Numbered from the stretch's first letter, positions 22,701 through 32,339 are shown. The stretch is 64,000 bases of DNA from Zingiber officinale (GCF_018446385.1 NC_055987.1:9943705-10007704); one strand, 5' to 3'. Notes: generated by a model from the letters alone, not told the origin. Numbers and translations: made by a program.

Positions 22701-25700
22701 CATGGGTGGTTGCGCAATCCTGCGACAGCACTGAAGTCGTGCGAGCTCGCGAATGGTGTCGGATTTCAGATTTTTTTAATTAAACTTAGGTTAATTTTTT
22801 TAATCAACTCTTAATTATAGTGGAGATAATCTAAAGAGATTTTATTAAACCCTAATAAAATTATCTAATTAATTTATATTTCATTTATTTTAATTTAAAA
22901 ATTATAATAAAATTTTTATTTATTTATTTATCTATTTTTATATCTTTTCCTTTTTAAAAGATTATTTTTATCTTGTTTATTTTTTAAATATTTATGCTAA
23001 ATATTTTAATTTTTAATTAATATATTTTATATTTAAAAAATACCGAAATTATATCGGCACGGCACGATACGGTACTGAAACCATATTGCTCTAGTCCAGG
23101 ATCGAAACCTCGGCATGGGTCGAAATTTTAAACTTTGGTAACAAACACAATTTGACAATGATGACAACATATTGGACTTTTTATGAGGACATATCTTATC
23201 CTTGAAAATATTTATAGTCCGCTCTTTTTGTCCCAAAGGAGACTTGATTTAATGCATGTTTTTGTTGCCTCGTGTATGTCCATTTGTTATTAGATAAATA
23301 ATAAAAATTATTACACACTTGGTTTTGCAGGTGACAGTTTGCCAGACATGTGGTGTATCAGGCTATGCCGAACTTCTTGTATTTTGCAACAACTGTCAGA
23401 TTTCTGCTGAGCACAGGTATCTTATTGTGGCTTAATCAAGCCACTTCTTTTAGTTTCTTAGGTTATTATATGTTGTGTTGTCTTATATAAATTCATATGG
23501 TTATTGCAGATATTGTTTGGATAAGTTGCCTAGTCAGCATGAAGTGATAAGTTGGTCCTGTGAACAATGCAAGCCTAGGCCATCCATGGTCAAGCCAACC
23601 CAACGTAGAACCACGAAACACTTGAAGTGTCAGTTTAAGCAAACGAAAAGGATCGCTAGCATGGAGAATATACGGAAAAGACATGAGAATAATGCAGGCT
23701 TTCCCCGGTCATCTCTAATGCGATTTGAGAAACACTCAAAGAATAAGAGGAGAAAATTGATATTGCTGGAGAATGAATCTGCTGAAGCAACTAAAGACAA
23801 ACTTTTAGAAGTAGAAATTCCAAAGAATTTGACTATACCAAGGGGAAGATTAATTTCGGACGGGGGACATTTGGATGAAGAGATTCTTGCAAATTCTACT
23901 TGCCAAAATTCTCCTGTTAAAAATTCTTGTCAATTGCTAGCACTCTCGCAAGTAGAAATAGAAAAAACTAGACAAAACACTTTTCTCTCTTTTGACTTAT
24001 TGGTGCAACTCCTTGGCTGTCCTATTTGGAGGTCAGTGATACTGGTTTGTCATTCCATTTTTATAAAATTTTAGATAGTCTGTCATTATCCTAGGCTCCT
24101 AGCTTTTATCTTATGACATGCAGCGGATGCTTTGATGTTTGCCATGAGAAATTGGGTCCATTAAAAGCTTGTCTGTCAATTAAAGCGTGTGAGAAGGTTT
24201 GTAACATAGTGACTAAGTTGCCACCAGTGCTGCAAATGACAAAGCTCTCAAGAAATGAATGGCCTACAAGTTTCAATAATTCACCACCAAATGATGACAG
24301 CATTGCTCTCTGTTTCTTTTCAGAAAATTCGAAGTACTTACTACTGATGTTGCTTCCTTAAATCTATGATCTTAAAGAGGAAATGAAACTTAACATTCTA
24401 TTGCATTTCAGTGCAGGGGCAGCACTTCATAATCTATTGGATCACATCACTATGAAGGATCTTGCCTTGAGGGTGGTGCTTGATGAAGCTGAGATGCTTG
24501 TATTTTCCTCCATTATACTGCCAGAATATTGTCAGAGTAAGTTATCCGAGTATGATTGGTGTACAAAGTCGTTGCAAATTATACTTTCCTCGTGAACTGG
24601 TTCTCCCTTTTTTAAATAAAGAAATGAAGATTATCTAGCTTAAGGACTTGGCTAATTGCATAGCGTATATGAAGTATAAAGGTACATATTCAGGTGTTTA
24701 TATGGATTCATACTGAAAAGTTATTTAAAATAATTATGTTGACAAAGTACACAACAGTTGATTTAATGAAAACATGAATTTACATCTATTATAATTTTTG
24801 TAAAAAACAACTTAAACAATTCAATGATTTACACAATTGATTTACCTGTGATAATCTGACAATGAGTCAGGTTCTGAATAGGTCCTTCGTGATGAGGCTT
24901 ACCCATTTGGGCCAGTGGTCGAGCGTAGTAAATCAACTACTCGCTTTCTCATTTGTTGGAGGCCATGAAAAAGCCCTAATCTTGAATGCATTTCTGGGAA
25001 AGACACAAACTTTAAAACTCTACTTGTGCATGTAAATATATTAGAGGGGAAGTCATACTAAATTGAATGTTCATGAATCACAGTTGAAGTTTTCATCCTA
25101 ATGGTGTTGATGTTTTCGCTATCTAATGTTGATTCTCCCTTTGCACGTCTTCATTAGATGTTATCGCTTAGTTTTCTATACTAATCATTGCCATAATCTG
25201 AGTTCTTTCATCTGAAACCTTGGTTTCTATTTATTGCAAATCCATGTTTAAGTTTAATTATGCTATGAAAATTATATCATTACCTATAGTTGTTTTTTCT
25301 GATGTATTATGAATATGGCATCTACAGTATGTTTATTACTCAGTATGGTTTGTCACTAAAAAAACAAACTAGCTATTTGTTTAGGTTTGTGGCTTCAGGA
25401 TTAGATTCCTTCCAGTTTGTAATTACAAGCGATCAGTTTATGGTTTATTCATCAAATCGCTTTATTGGATTTGACCAGCTTGTTAGACTTGTTGAAACAA
25501 CCCATTTTTAGGCCTTCTTTGATACTAAATTTTGATTTGGTTTTGTTGTAGGATTTGAAGAAAGATACTATATGTGGGGTGCCTTCAGGAGTCGGCAAGA
25601 TAACTCTGAGCCTTGTGCTCCAACCAATAATTGTCTAGATTCCCATAAAGTGCGAACGATAAGACATTTTCCACCTGGATTTAGGCATGCAACAGAACAG

Positions 25701-27119
25701 TGTGATAATGCTGAAAAGATAAAAACAAGAGATTTTCCACCTGGATTTACGCATGCAACTGAGCAGTGCAATAATGCTGAAAATTGTAATATTGTGGAGC
25801 AATCGGTTGATAAATCTAAGAATTCAAAAAACCGCGACTGCAGTCAAAGTGCATGCTCCGAGAATCAAGTTAACATAGATATAAACTTGCACCACCACCC
25901 AGCGCAAATTTGTCCTAAACCTACTGCAGATGAAAAAATGTCTCAGAACACTAACTTGGAACATGTATCTGATTCCGAAAGGAGAGAGTACAATGGAAGT
26001 GCATGCTCCAAGAGTCAAGTTAACATCCATTCGAACATGCATCACAGTGATGTGCCAATATGTTCTCATCCTACTGCTGAAGGAATATCTCGGAACAGGA
26101 ACTTTGAGCATACTTCTGATTCCAAAAGGCCAGAGTACAATGGAAGTGAATGTTCCAAGAGTCCAGTTAACGTCAGTTCAAACATGCATCACCACCCAGA
26201 GCAAATTTGTCCTAATCCTTGTGATGAAGGAAGAACGTCTGGGAACAGGATTATTGTTCATGCATCTGATTCCAAAAGGCTAGACTCTGAGAATCATATT
26301 AATATCAATTCAAACATGGATCACCTCCCTGTGCAAATTTGTCCTAATCCTCCTGCAGAAGAAAGAGCATCTGGGAACAGGAACTTTGAGCATGCATCTG
26401 ATTCAAAAAAGCAAAATTACGATGGAAGTGCATGCTCCAAGAGTCAAGTTAACATTCGTCCGAATATTCATCACCAGATATTGCCAATTTATACTAATCC
26501 TACTGCAGAAGAAAGAATGTCTCAGAACAGGAACTTTGAGCATGCATCTGATTCCAAAAGACTAGAGTATAATGGAAATGCATGCTCTGAGAGTCAAGTT
26601 AATATCAATTTGAACATGCATCCTCATCCAGGGCAAGTTTGTCCTAATCCTTCTGCCGAGCAAAGTACACCTCAGAACACGAATTTTGCACATGCATGTT
26701 TTTCCAAAAGGCGAGACTGCAGCAGAAGTTTATCACCAGAGAGTCAAGTAAACATCGACTTAAACATGCATCACCATCCAGTGCAAATTTGTCCAAATCC
26801 TACCATAGAAGAAAGAATGTCTCAGAACAGAAATATTGCCAATGCATCTGATAATTGTTATGATTTTATCACAGATGATTGTAGGACTGTCAAGCAGCAA
26901 TTAGCTAACAACTCTAATAGTCTGGAAGAGAGAGTAGTACAATGTCTTGACGGAAATCCATTTTCTGAAATCAGTGATGACAGCTCTAATGAAATCACAA
27001 AAGACAGGAAACTGCCCATGCTGGATTCTTTGGAATATCAGGGAAAGCATGATCAACATAATAATGCCATCGACAAGCATACATCCACTGGAAAAATGCC
27101 ACAACTGGGAAAAGAGTAA
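7394..27119 (+). CDS. PHD-finger protein of the AIPP2/PAIPP2 type
   Basis: Proposed exons: 7394-7396, 23331-23416, 23510-24031, 24124-24333, 24412-24536, 25552-27119. They join in frame at GT/AG sites to give 837 residues. The protein would start MVTVCQTCG, matching the usual start of this plant family as I recall it, which is why the ATG-only exon at 7394 was chosen. Residues 5-53 are a C4HC3 PHD finger. About 200-335 is the family's conserved C-terminal domain ([48 protein letters not shown]). Two FPPGF.HATEQC repeats follow, then seven repeats of about 50 residues at 411-749. AIPP2 and PAIPP2 read unmodified H3K4 and work with a BAH-domain H3K27me3 reader and CPL2 in repression. Exons 2-6 are solid. 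The link to 7394 across a 15.9-kb intron is inferred. A second ATG|GT at 7610 is an alternative. Confidence 0.75.
7721..8162. other. First-intron sequence without recognised elements
   Basis: Lies inside the long first intron of the PHD-finger gene. No exon signals with coding content were found. The 61-codon frame at 7772-7957 has no recognisable domain. Confidence 0.4.
8163..8280 (+). mobile_element. Au SINE, internally deleted
   Basis: Begins 'ggagcctcgacacagcag', keeps the B-box-like 'ggtcatgggttcaaatt', then 'gtttcttgcaaagcagaccc', and ends 'ctttgtgcactgggctgccc'. These are the landmarks of the plant Au SINE as I recall it. The middle ('gcgtacaat') part is missing. Confidence 0.75.
8281..9088. 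other. AT-rich first-intron sequence
   Basis: No gene or complete element seen. It contains T-rich runs near 8460-8520 and several lines of simple AT-rich sequence. Confidence 0.4.
9097..9730. mobile_element. hAT-type non-autonomous element, 634 bp
   Basis: The left end reads TAGGGCTGTAAACAAGCC and the right end on the minus strand TAGGGTTGTAAATGAACC. They are flanked by an 8-bp duplication, tctgacct (9089-9096) and tctaacct (9731-9738), with one mismatch. The interior contains repeated 'gagcttggcttgagcttggttc' (9230-9375) and a palindrome-rich array of 'gttcacgaacattgttcatgaac' (9530-9600). No transposase is encoded. Confidence 0.85.
9739..10427. other. First-intron sequence, nothing recognised
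   Basis: No coding or RNA feature is supported. Short minus-strand frames at 9896-10285 have no domain. Confidence 0.4.
10428..10513 (+). mobile_element. Au SINE 3' fragment
   Basis: Contains 'gcaaggtaaagttgcgtacaat', then 'acccttccccgga' and 'ggtgggagcttcgtgcaccgga', the 3' two-thirds of an Au SINE on the plus strand. The tRNA-like head is absent. Confidence 0.75.
10514..11865. other. First-intron sequence without recognised gene or element
   Basis: Contains only short frames (for example 11102-11302) with no domain. It runs up to the LTR-like repeat starting at 11866. Confidence 0.35.
13425..13580. repeat. About seven tandem copies of a 23-bp unit
   Basis: The unit is close to 'agcgagcgatcgagcggatgcc', with later copies drifting to 'ggtcgag' and 'ggccgag'. 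It lies between the two long repeats of the LARD-like element. The overlapping open frames on both strands (13319-13621, 13395-13592) are by-products of this array. Confidence 0.85.
13925..14190. repeat. About ten tandem copies of a 25-26-bp unit
   Basis: The unit is close to 'gtaagtgggagcaaagcccg' plus 'tggcc'. It is preceded by a looser series of 'gggagttgagcccctag' and 'tctgatcagggag' phrases from about 13730. The repetitive minus-strand frame at 13835-14176 comes from this array. Confidence 0.85.
15704..16399. other. First-intron sequence, nothing recognised
   Basis: Lies between the LARD-like element and an Au SINE fragment. No long open frame and no element ends were seen. Confidence 0.35.
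16400..16490 (+). mobile_element. Au SINE fragment, strongly diverged
   Basis: Shows 'aggttcgaatttcgaaaaca' (B-box region), 'ctcttgcaaaataggactc', 'ttccccgggatcc' and 'caggagttttgtccaccc', the order of Au SINE landmarks on the plus strand. Confidence 0.55.
16491..17329. other. AT-rich sequence bordering LINE fragments
   Basis: No gene seen. The AG-rich part from about 16915 may be an older, unrecognisable piece of the adjacent RTE-type LINE, but no motif proves it. Confidence 0.3.
17330..17600 (+). mobile_element. RTE-type LINE fragment A (reverse transcriptase remnant)
   Basis: Parallels 17760-17990. It shares 'atgtatgacgatgtaatgat', 'acctctttacactaata' and 'gatgatattattttggtgga', which encodes the ADDIILVDE reverse-transcriptase active-site motif in the better copy next door. 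It is broken by stops and short deletions. Confidence 0.65.
17601..18715 (+). pseudogene. RTE-type LINE fragment B, 3' end of ORF2 with (TTG)n tail
   Basis: Broken frames encode reverse-transcriptase motifs in order: [10 protein letters not shown] near 17670; [20 protein letters not shown] near 17927 (the FADD catalytic motif); and [17 protein letters not shown]. Near 18325 comes the C-terminal region [31 protein letters not shown] and RGRGRPKKD. The 3' end is a (TTG)n run at about 18688-18703, the usual tail of plant RTE elements. Several frameshifts and stops make it dead. It lies in the first intron of the PHD-finger gene in sense orientation. Confidence 0.85.
19548..20490. mobile_element. 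Nested Harbinger-like MITE with purine-rich core
   Basis: Ends TGTGACGTTTAGTT and, on the minus strand, GGTGGCGTTTGGTT are flanked by TTA at 19545-19547 and 20491-20493. Next to the ends are matching 'ggaatgagaatgag' and 'aaatgagaaaatgg' segments. The centre (19690-20290) is a 600-bp purine-biased minisatellite. Confidence 0.7.
19690..20290. repeat. Purine-rich degenerate minisatellite
   Basis: About 600 bp built from variants of 'gagagaaagtgtgatgagag' and 'aaatgaggagagagag', almost free of C on the plus strand. The 210-codon minus-strand frame here is a Ser/Leu/Phe-rich translation of this repeat and not a gene. Confidence 0.85.
20637..20960 (+). mobile_element. RTE-type LINE fragment C (3' part)
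   Basis: Matches 18290-18600 with decay: 'gatgagagtcgcagagatgaggatgttaagg', 'gtgtggatattcgaggatgg', 'ggcgttcaataaatg' and 'gacttggttaacaacgataaaacagg'. It begins just after the Harbinger-like element. Confidence 0.75.
21196..21808 (-). mobile_element. Solo LTR of the Ty3/gypsy family present at 49600-64000
   Basis: The 613-bp unit runs from TGATCC to GGATCA and is flanked by a perfect 5-bp target duplication ACAAA (21191-21195 and 21809-21813), with no internal region. Its first 85 bp ('gatcctgtccgaac', 'ggacgctgggcacgtg'-like, 'ttgctgacgtggac'-like) match the LTR at 49600-50173. The clean structure indicates LTR-LTR recombination. Overlapping short frames (21172-21886) are not genes. Confidence 0.85.
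21814..22409. other. First-intron sequence, no gene recognised
   Basis: A mixed-composition stretch with a partial internal repeat ('ttaatcctgaatagcc', then 'aatcctgaatagctcc'). No domain or RNA gene is visible. Confidence 0.35.
22420..23138. mobile_element. Mutator-like MITE with GC-rich cargo
   Basis: Flanked by an exact 9-bp direct repeat, taacaaaca (22411-22419 and 23139-23147), preceded by g on both sides. Short inverted ends share GTTTAAA. The left half (22436-22775) is GC-rich with repeated 'gaggggtcgc' and 'gcgatt' phrases, and the right half is AT-rich. A 9-bp duplication is typical of Mutator-like elements. No transposase is encoded, and the frame at 22376-22783 shows no known domain. 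Confidence 0.6.
24537..25551 (+). other. Intron 5 of the PHD-finger gene
   Basis: A 1,015-bp intron between CAGA|GTAAGT and TTGTTGTAG|GATTT. No recognisable element inside. The short frame at 25290-25511 is not needed for the protein. Confidence 0.6.
25836..26850 (+). repeat. Seven coding tandem repeats of about 150 bp
   Basis: Lies within the last exon of the PHD-finger gene. Each unit encodes about 50 residues with the pattern [32 protein letters not shown] and FEHASDSKR. Unit 4 lacks its first few residues. The reading frame is kept throughout. Repeats are His-, Asn- and Ser-rich and probably disordered. Confidence 0.85.
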
Positions 27120-27650
27120 TAATCCCTCTCTTTGGTTTGCACATCTTGCTTCTATTTGGTTGATTATCATTACTACTTATTGTATTTACTTGAACTGATT
27201 ACCTAATCATGCATATTCATGTTGTAAATTTTTTGGTAGTTCCTTCTACTCTAGAGAACAATATAGCTGGTCCAAACTTCTTGTTTTTTTTTTTAAAGGA
27301 AAACATGAATTTTGATTGTGTACCTAGTTTACTGTTTGAACGCCCCAAAGTTTTCAGCATATTGATCAGCACATCATCCTAAATAGATCATCCAAAGCAA
27401 ATTTGCATTGGACATCTAGGTACAATTTATGTTAGATGGAGTAGTTTTATGTTTTTAGTCTTTAGTTAAACTATGTGCCAAATAGAACTTGACTATACTA
27501 GCTGAGCAAGGCTATCAAATAAGAGTAATTTTGAATATTCAGTTAAGAGATATTTGGAGTAGTTTTTAGTCGATTGAGAGGGCCACTTCAAATGAGTTAA
27601 TCAAGAAGTGACATCATAGACAAGTGCTAGGGTTTTAGATTCTTTGTTAG
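27120..27650 (+). other. 3' flank of the PHD-finger gene, likely 3' UTR
   Basis: Follows the TAA at 27117-27119. AT-rich and without frames. Polyadenylation site not identified. Confidence 0.35.
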
Positions 27651-27653
27651 AAA

Positions 27654-28300
27654 TTAATTAATCAAGTTTATAATATATAGTTATAAACATGCAGTTCAGG
27701 TTGGATTCCTTTTTGAGTTTTATTTAAACAATTAGTCAACTTGAAACCCAAACACCAAATATCATATACCTGAAATTGAAAACTGTGAAATTTAAGTATC
27801 CATTTCAATATCAAGATCAGGTCTAATATGTCAACTTAGTCGTCCATTAGTGTGTATGTGCAATGTATAGAAGTGTAACTGTAATTAATTAATTAATCAA
27901 ATGTATAATGTATAGTTTATATACATGAGGTTCATGTTGGATTCTTTTTGAAGTTTTGTAAAAAACTAACAAACTTGAAACTCAAACACCAAATGCCATA
28001 TGCCTGAAATTCAAAAATGTTAAATTTAAGTATTTATTTTCAGATGATTAGGTTAAATATGTGATTATTTGCCTAAGCCAATAGTCATCCATTAATGTGT
28101 GTGTAGTGTATAGAAATTTAATTGTAATTAATTAATTAATCAAGTGTATAATATATAGGTATATACATGCCGTTCAGGTTGGATTCTTTTTTGAGCTTTC
28201 TTTAAAAAATTAACCAACTTGAATCCAAAACACCAAATATCATATACCTGAAATTCAAAAATGTTAAATTTAAGTATCCATTTCGATATGTTATTTGCGT
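27654..28300. repeat. Three tandem copies of a unit of about 235 bp
   Basis: Copies start near 27654, 27887 and 28125. They share 'attaattaatcaa', 'tgtataatatatag', 'ggttggattctttttgag', 'caacttgaaac', 'caaacaccaaatatcatatacctgaaatt' and 'aaatttaagtatcca'. Copies differ by small indels. Confidence 0.85.
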
Positions 28301-28334
28301 AAGCCAACGATCATCTATAAATACTACCTAGTTG

Positions 28335-28620
28335 ATGTGTGATAGGACAATTGGTTTATCTATGAAAAAGTAATTTAATTGGCCATACTTGATGGAAAGC
28401 AATGGTGGTTTGCTTAAAGTTTTTCTGTGCACTGGTTTTTATTTATTAATGTGAAATCTACATCAAAATAATCTGAGATGTGTGATAGGACAATTGGTTT
28501 ATCTATGAAAAAGTAATTTAATTGGCCGTACTTGATTGGTAGCAATGGTGGTTTGCTTAAAGTTTTTCTGTGCACTGGTATTTATTTATTAATGTGAAAT
28601 CTACATCAAAATAATCTGAG
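28335..28620. repeat. Two tandem copies of a unit of about 142 bp
   Basis: Starting near 28335 and 28477, both read 'gatgtgtgataggacaattg', 'gaaaaagtaatttaattggcc', 'agcaatggtggtttgcttaa' and 'tcaaaataatctgag'. They are nearly identical, so the duplication is recent. Confidence 0.9.
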
Positions 28621-28815
28621 AGTTGCAAGGGATGATGGAACTGATTAGGTGTTAACATCTTTTTATTCTTGTTATAAATGACCCATAATATTTTGTTTGA
28701 AATTATGCGAGGTACATTTTCATTAAAAAAATGCTTTATCTTGAATGCATTTTTAAAAAAAATCATCTGTTTATTCAATTATTATCTTTTGTATTGCAGA
28801 TTGGTAAATCTTAGA

Positions 28816-29658
28816 ATGACAGAGAACCCGGTTGCATGCATACTCGATGCTCACAAGCTTTTTGGTTTCAATTATCTTGACTGGCTAAGAAATCTGAAAA
28901 TTGTTCTTAATTTTGAGAAATTAACCTATGTACTTGAACACAGCCCCCCTGCCAGTGTGAATGATGATGCCACTGAGGAAGAAAAGATCACTTTACAAAA
29001 GTGGCGAGATGATGATTTGAAGGCTAAATATTATATGATTGCGTCAATGTCTGATGAGCTTCAAAAGCAATATAAAAACTTATCACACGCTTATGAGATT
29101 CATGTTCGCTTAGACAAGTTGTATGGTGCAAAATCTCGTATTAGAAGATATCAGATCTTAGGGGATCTCATTCAGACTCGCATGATAGAGGGATCTTCAG
29201 TACATGATCATGTTATAAAGATGATCAATATGGTGGAGAAGTTAGAGGATCTCGGAATTGGTATGGACAGCCACTTGTACATTGATTTAATCTTGCAGTC
29301 TCTCCCAGAATCATTCAATCAGTTCATAACCAACTTCCTGAAAAATAGAATTGAGACATCTTTGCGTGGACTTCTAAATATGTTGAATAATGCTGAGTTG
29401 ACTATCAAAAGAGAAGCATCTGACATGCTAAAAGGTTCGTCCAAACCCAAAGTTGTAGAGGAAAGTTTCCAAAAGAAGAAATCTCCTAATATTAAAACTG
29501 AGATCAGGATGACCAAGCCACGTGTGCAGTCTGAGGCAAAATGTTTTCATTGTGGTAAACTTGGACATCTGAAGAGAAATTGCAGACAATTTATTACAAA
29601 GCTAAACAAGGAAAAATCTAGATCCAGGTATTTGTTGTTTAGTTCAGCCATTCAATGA
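28816..29658 (+). CDS. Stand-alone Ty1/copia Gag polyprotein
   Basis: An uninterrupted 280-residue frame starting MTENPVACILDAHKLFGFNY. It carries the copia Gag (UBN2-type) core, with DDDLKAKYYMIASMSDELQ, LDKLYGAKSRIRRYQ, LILQSLPESFNQF and NNAELTIKRE, and ends in a CCHC zinc knuckle, CFHCGKLGHLKRNC (29542-29583). Gag packages element RNA. No LTR, primer-binding site, protease or polymerase follows, and frame decay is absent, unlike other retroelement remnants here. The frame is open upstream to an AG acceptor at 28798-28799 whose phase matches a possible donor (27116) in the last exon of the PHD-finger gene. It may be a young truncated insertion, an exonised piece or a domesticated gag; the sequence alone cannot decide. 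Confidence 0.75.
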   Translation: MTENPVACILDAHKLFGFNYLDWLRNLKIVLNFEKLTYVLEHSPPASVNDDATEEEKITLQKWRDDDLKAKYYMIASMSDELQKQYKNLSHAYEIHVRLDKLYGAKSRIRRYQILGDLIQTRMIEGSSVHDHVIKMINMVEKLEDLGIGMDSHLYIDLILQSLPESFNQFITNFLKNRIETSLRGLLNMLNNAELTIKREASDMLKGSSKPKVVEESFQKKKSPNIKTEIRMTKPRVQSEAKCFHCGKLGHLKRNCRQFITKLNKEKSRSRYLLFSSAIQ

Positions 29659-32339
29659 TTATATTATATATTTTTCGTTTTTAATATCGAATACAATGTT
29701 CATTCTTGCAAATGCTTTGTAGGTGACGATAAGAGGAAGCTCTCACTAAGTAGTCCTTCACGTAGCGTCATCAAAGGTTATTTAAAAGCAAGCATGCGGT
29801 TATACACTCACGTGCTTTCTTTTGCTCTGTAACTTTTTGCTGTGTACATAAAGTAACTAGAATATTTTCTCTACTCTCAAGTCATCTAATTTTTTGTTCT
29901 AATGATTAGAAGAGAGAAAAAAATGAAAAGATGTTCCATCATTAAAGTCTTTTTTTTTTTCAAAAATAAAATAAAATAACGCTGAACATGTACTTATGGT
30001 GGTCGTTTTTTGTACTATTAAACTAATCGAAATGCGGCTTGTCTTCGATAAAATTAGAAAAAGAAAAGCAGATATCTCAACTTAATGGGGGCAACATTTA
30101 AGGACACATTATTATATATAGAAAAGGAGTCCATAGGTTGCTTCGACCATTAAGTAGTCTTTGCTTTTATTATTTCAGGTTTATCCTTTCAGTCATTGAG
30201 ATCAGCCAAAATTAAAATCAATTAAAATTATTTGTTTTATTAATTAATGCTTTCTTTATTCTTTACACCAATATTATTGTTTATAACTTGTCACAAGCAT
30301 GTTAAAGATTGTAGATTAGACAACTTAATTGGAATTGCTTGAAGACGAGCAAATCTCCACGAGGAATCCCTCACTTTTCATTCCTCAATATCAAATTCTC
30401 TACCTCAATCCTATTTTGTTGTTTCATTTTATCAATTAGTGCCGCTGTGACAATGTGATAATGACTGAACAATTATGATGTTATAATGTTTCTATGGCCT
30501 ATGGCCGCGCCACTGTGGCTATCAAGCTGAATGATTAAGGCAGATATGGAAGGCCAAAGTGCCAACTACAAAGTATTCCTCATTGTTTCACATTAGAACT
30601 GTTCTAGAAATCAAAGGCACTATATGGAAAGATTCACAGCTGCAACCTAACCTAACTCATTCCTAAATGTTAATTCCTGTGAGTATGTTGGTCGTGTTCA
30701 TGTGTATGTTTTTTTCTTATCAAGAAAAATATCATGTGGACAACACAATTTATACTGATTTTAATCATATGACTGCAGAGTAGTTATGGTATCCAAGCAT
30801 TCATTTCATAAATCTTCTACCTTCTCTATTCAAATCGACAAAATATGTATCTTCAACCATCTCAATCTGATCCCCAAAACAAAATTAGATTTTTTATCAT
30901 TATTTTCCCCTTCTATTATTTCTCTTCCATTCAATCGTCAGTGGCATTCAACTCATAAGAGAAATTTAGATCCACATCAAATACAATCCTTACGAAGATG
31001 ATCTTTTTTATATTGTTCATATTAGCTTGCCTTTGATTATGACTTTGTATATTTCATATACCATTGCATTATTCAACTAATGATTAGGTGACACCTTGAA
31101 AATAAATCGATTAAGTTAATGGTAAATTCAAGTACACGATGCCTATATATATATTTATATATAAAATTTAGGTATTCAATTACGATATGATTAATTCTAG
31201 AAATGATCAGTTCAGTTTTACAAAATTTTTTTACTAGCTATTAGGTAAATCGAGAAACGTAGATAGATTTTGGTGGATGATACTATATCACTAGTAATTC
31301 GAATTCTTCATGTATAGTGTGTTTTAAATGAGATTCAAACTCTCATTGTCTAAGAAACATGTTCTATTACTTACCATTGGTAATGTGTTCTAGATGAGAT
31401 TCAAATATTCCTTGTTTAAGAACATGTCTTATCACTTACCATCACACTTGGTCATGATACCTCAATTATCGGATCCCTCAATTATTAGATCAATACTTGT
31501 TTGTCCTCGATCTACTCGTTGCCTCAACCTCTATGGAAAATCTGGAATTATCCATTTACCTCTTATTAAAGAAGTTGAAGAAGGTTTGAATAGAGGTGGA
31601 AAAAATACTAAAAATTTAACATATCATATCGAACCACCTAAGTTTAAATTCTAATTTATTTGATAGTTGAATAGGAGAAAAATATCCACTTATTATTAAA
31701 AAAACAAAAGTTAATAAATATATTTTTTTCTCAAATATAAAATAATCCAATAACTTTTATGATATTTTAAAGATTACTTTTTATCTCACCGCATTTGTTT
31801 TATTGAATTTCTTTCATTTGAACATTTAAATATAACATTTTATAAAAATTAATATTACTCAAAAGATTTTTTATAAATATTTTTTATAACATTTACGAGG
31901 CGTTATAATAAATTTAATATTACTTAAAGATCTTTTATGAATATTTTTATAACATTCATAAGGCGTTATAATAAACTACAGTATACTTATGATGGTTTGA
32001 CACCAATTCTATGTCTATGTTGAGGGAGAAGGATGAATAGCCTGTTAAGGGAGAAGGATGAATAGCCTTAAAAGAAAGTTAGAATTTTTTTTATTATTTT
32101 TGAACTTAGTAAAGACATAATATTAATTAAATAATAAAAAATGTATAAAAATAACTAAGAGGACATAAGAATTACTTAGTTTCAACCTATATGGTTAATA
32201 ATATAAGACAAGTAGAAAGCTATAAAAATTTTCTCATTGAATGCAAAGAAACCTCTTACAATCTTTTGAAAGTTTAGAAATAGCTAAGAAATTGAATATA
32301 ATGATAAATAAATAATTTCTATATCCAGAAGGTCTTTTA
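29659..32339. other. AT-rich intergenic region
   Basis: No gene supported. A splice-like acceptor with a short open stretch follows at 29723. A local duplication at 31320-31440 repeats 'gagattcaaa...taagaa' phrases, as do 31850-31975 ('aaagatttt...cgttataataaa'). Frames at 30786-31001 and 31394-31654 have no known domain. Confidence 0.4.

Noticed and set aside
23475-24074. Independent 199-codon gene starting at 23475
   Set aside because: It starts at GTG inside an intron. The real exon begins at 23510 after an AG acceptor and continues the PHD finger.
29723-29790. Possible further exon after the Gag frame (GDDKRKLSLSSPSRS)
   Set aside because: Splicing from the donor at 29628 gives an immediate TGA in the required phase, so this frame cannot continue the Gag protein.
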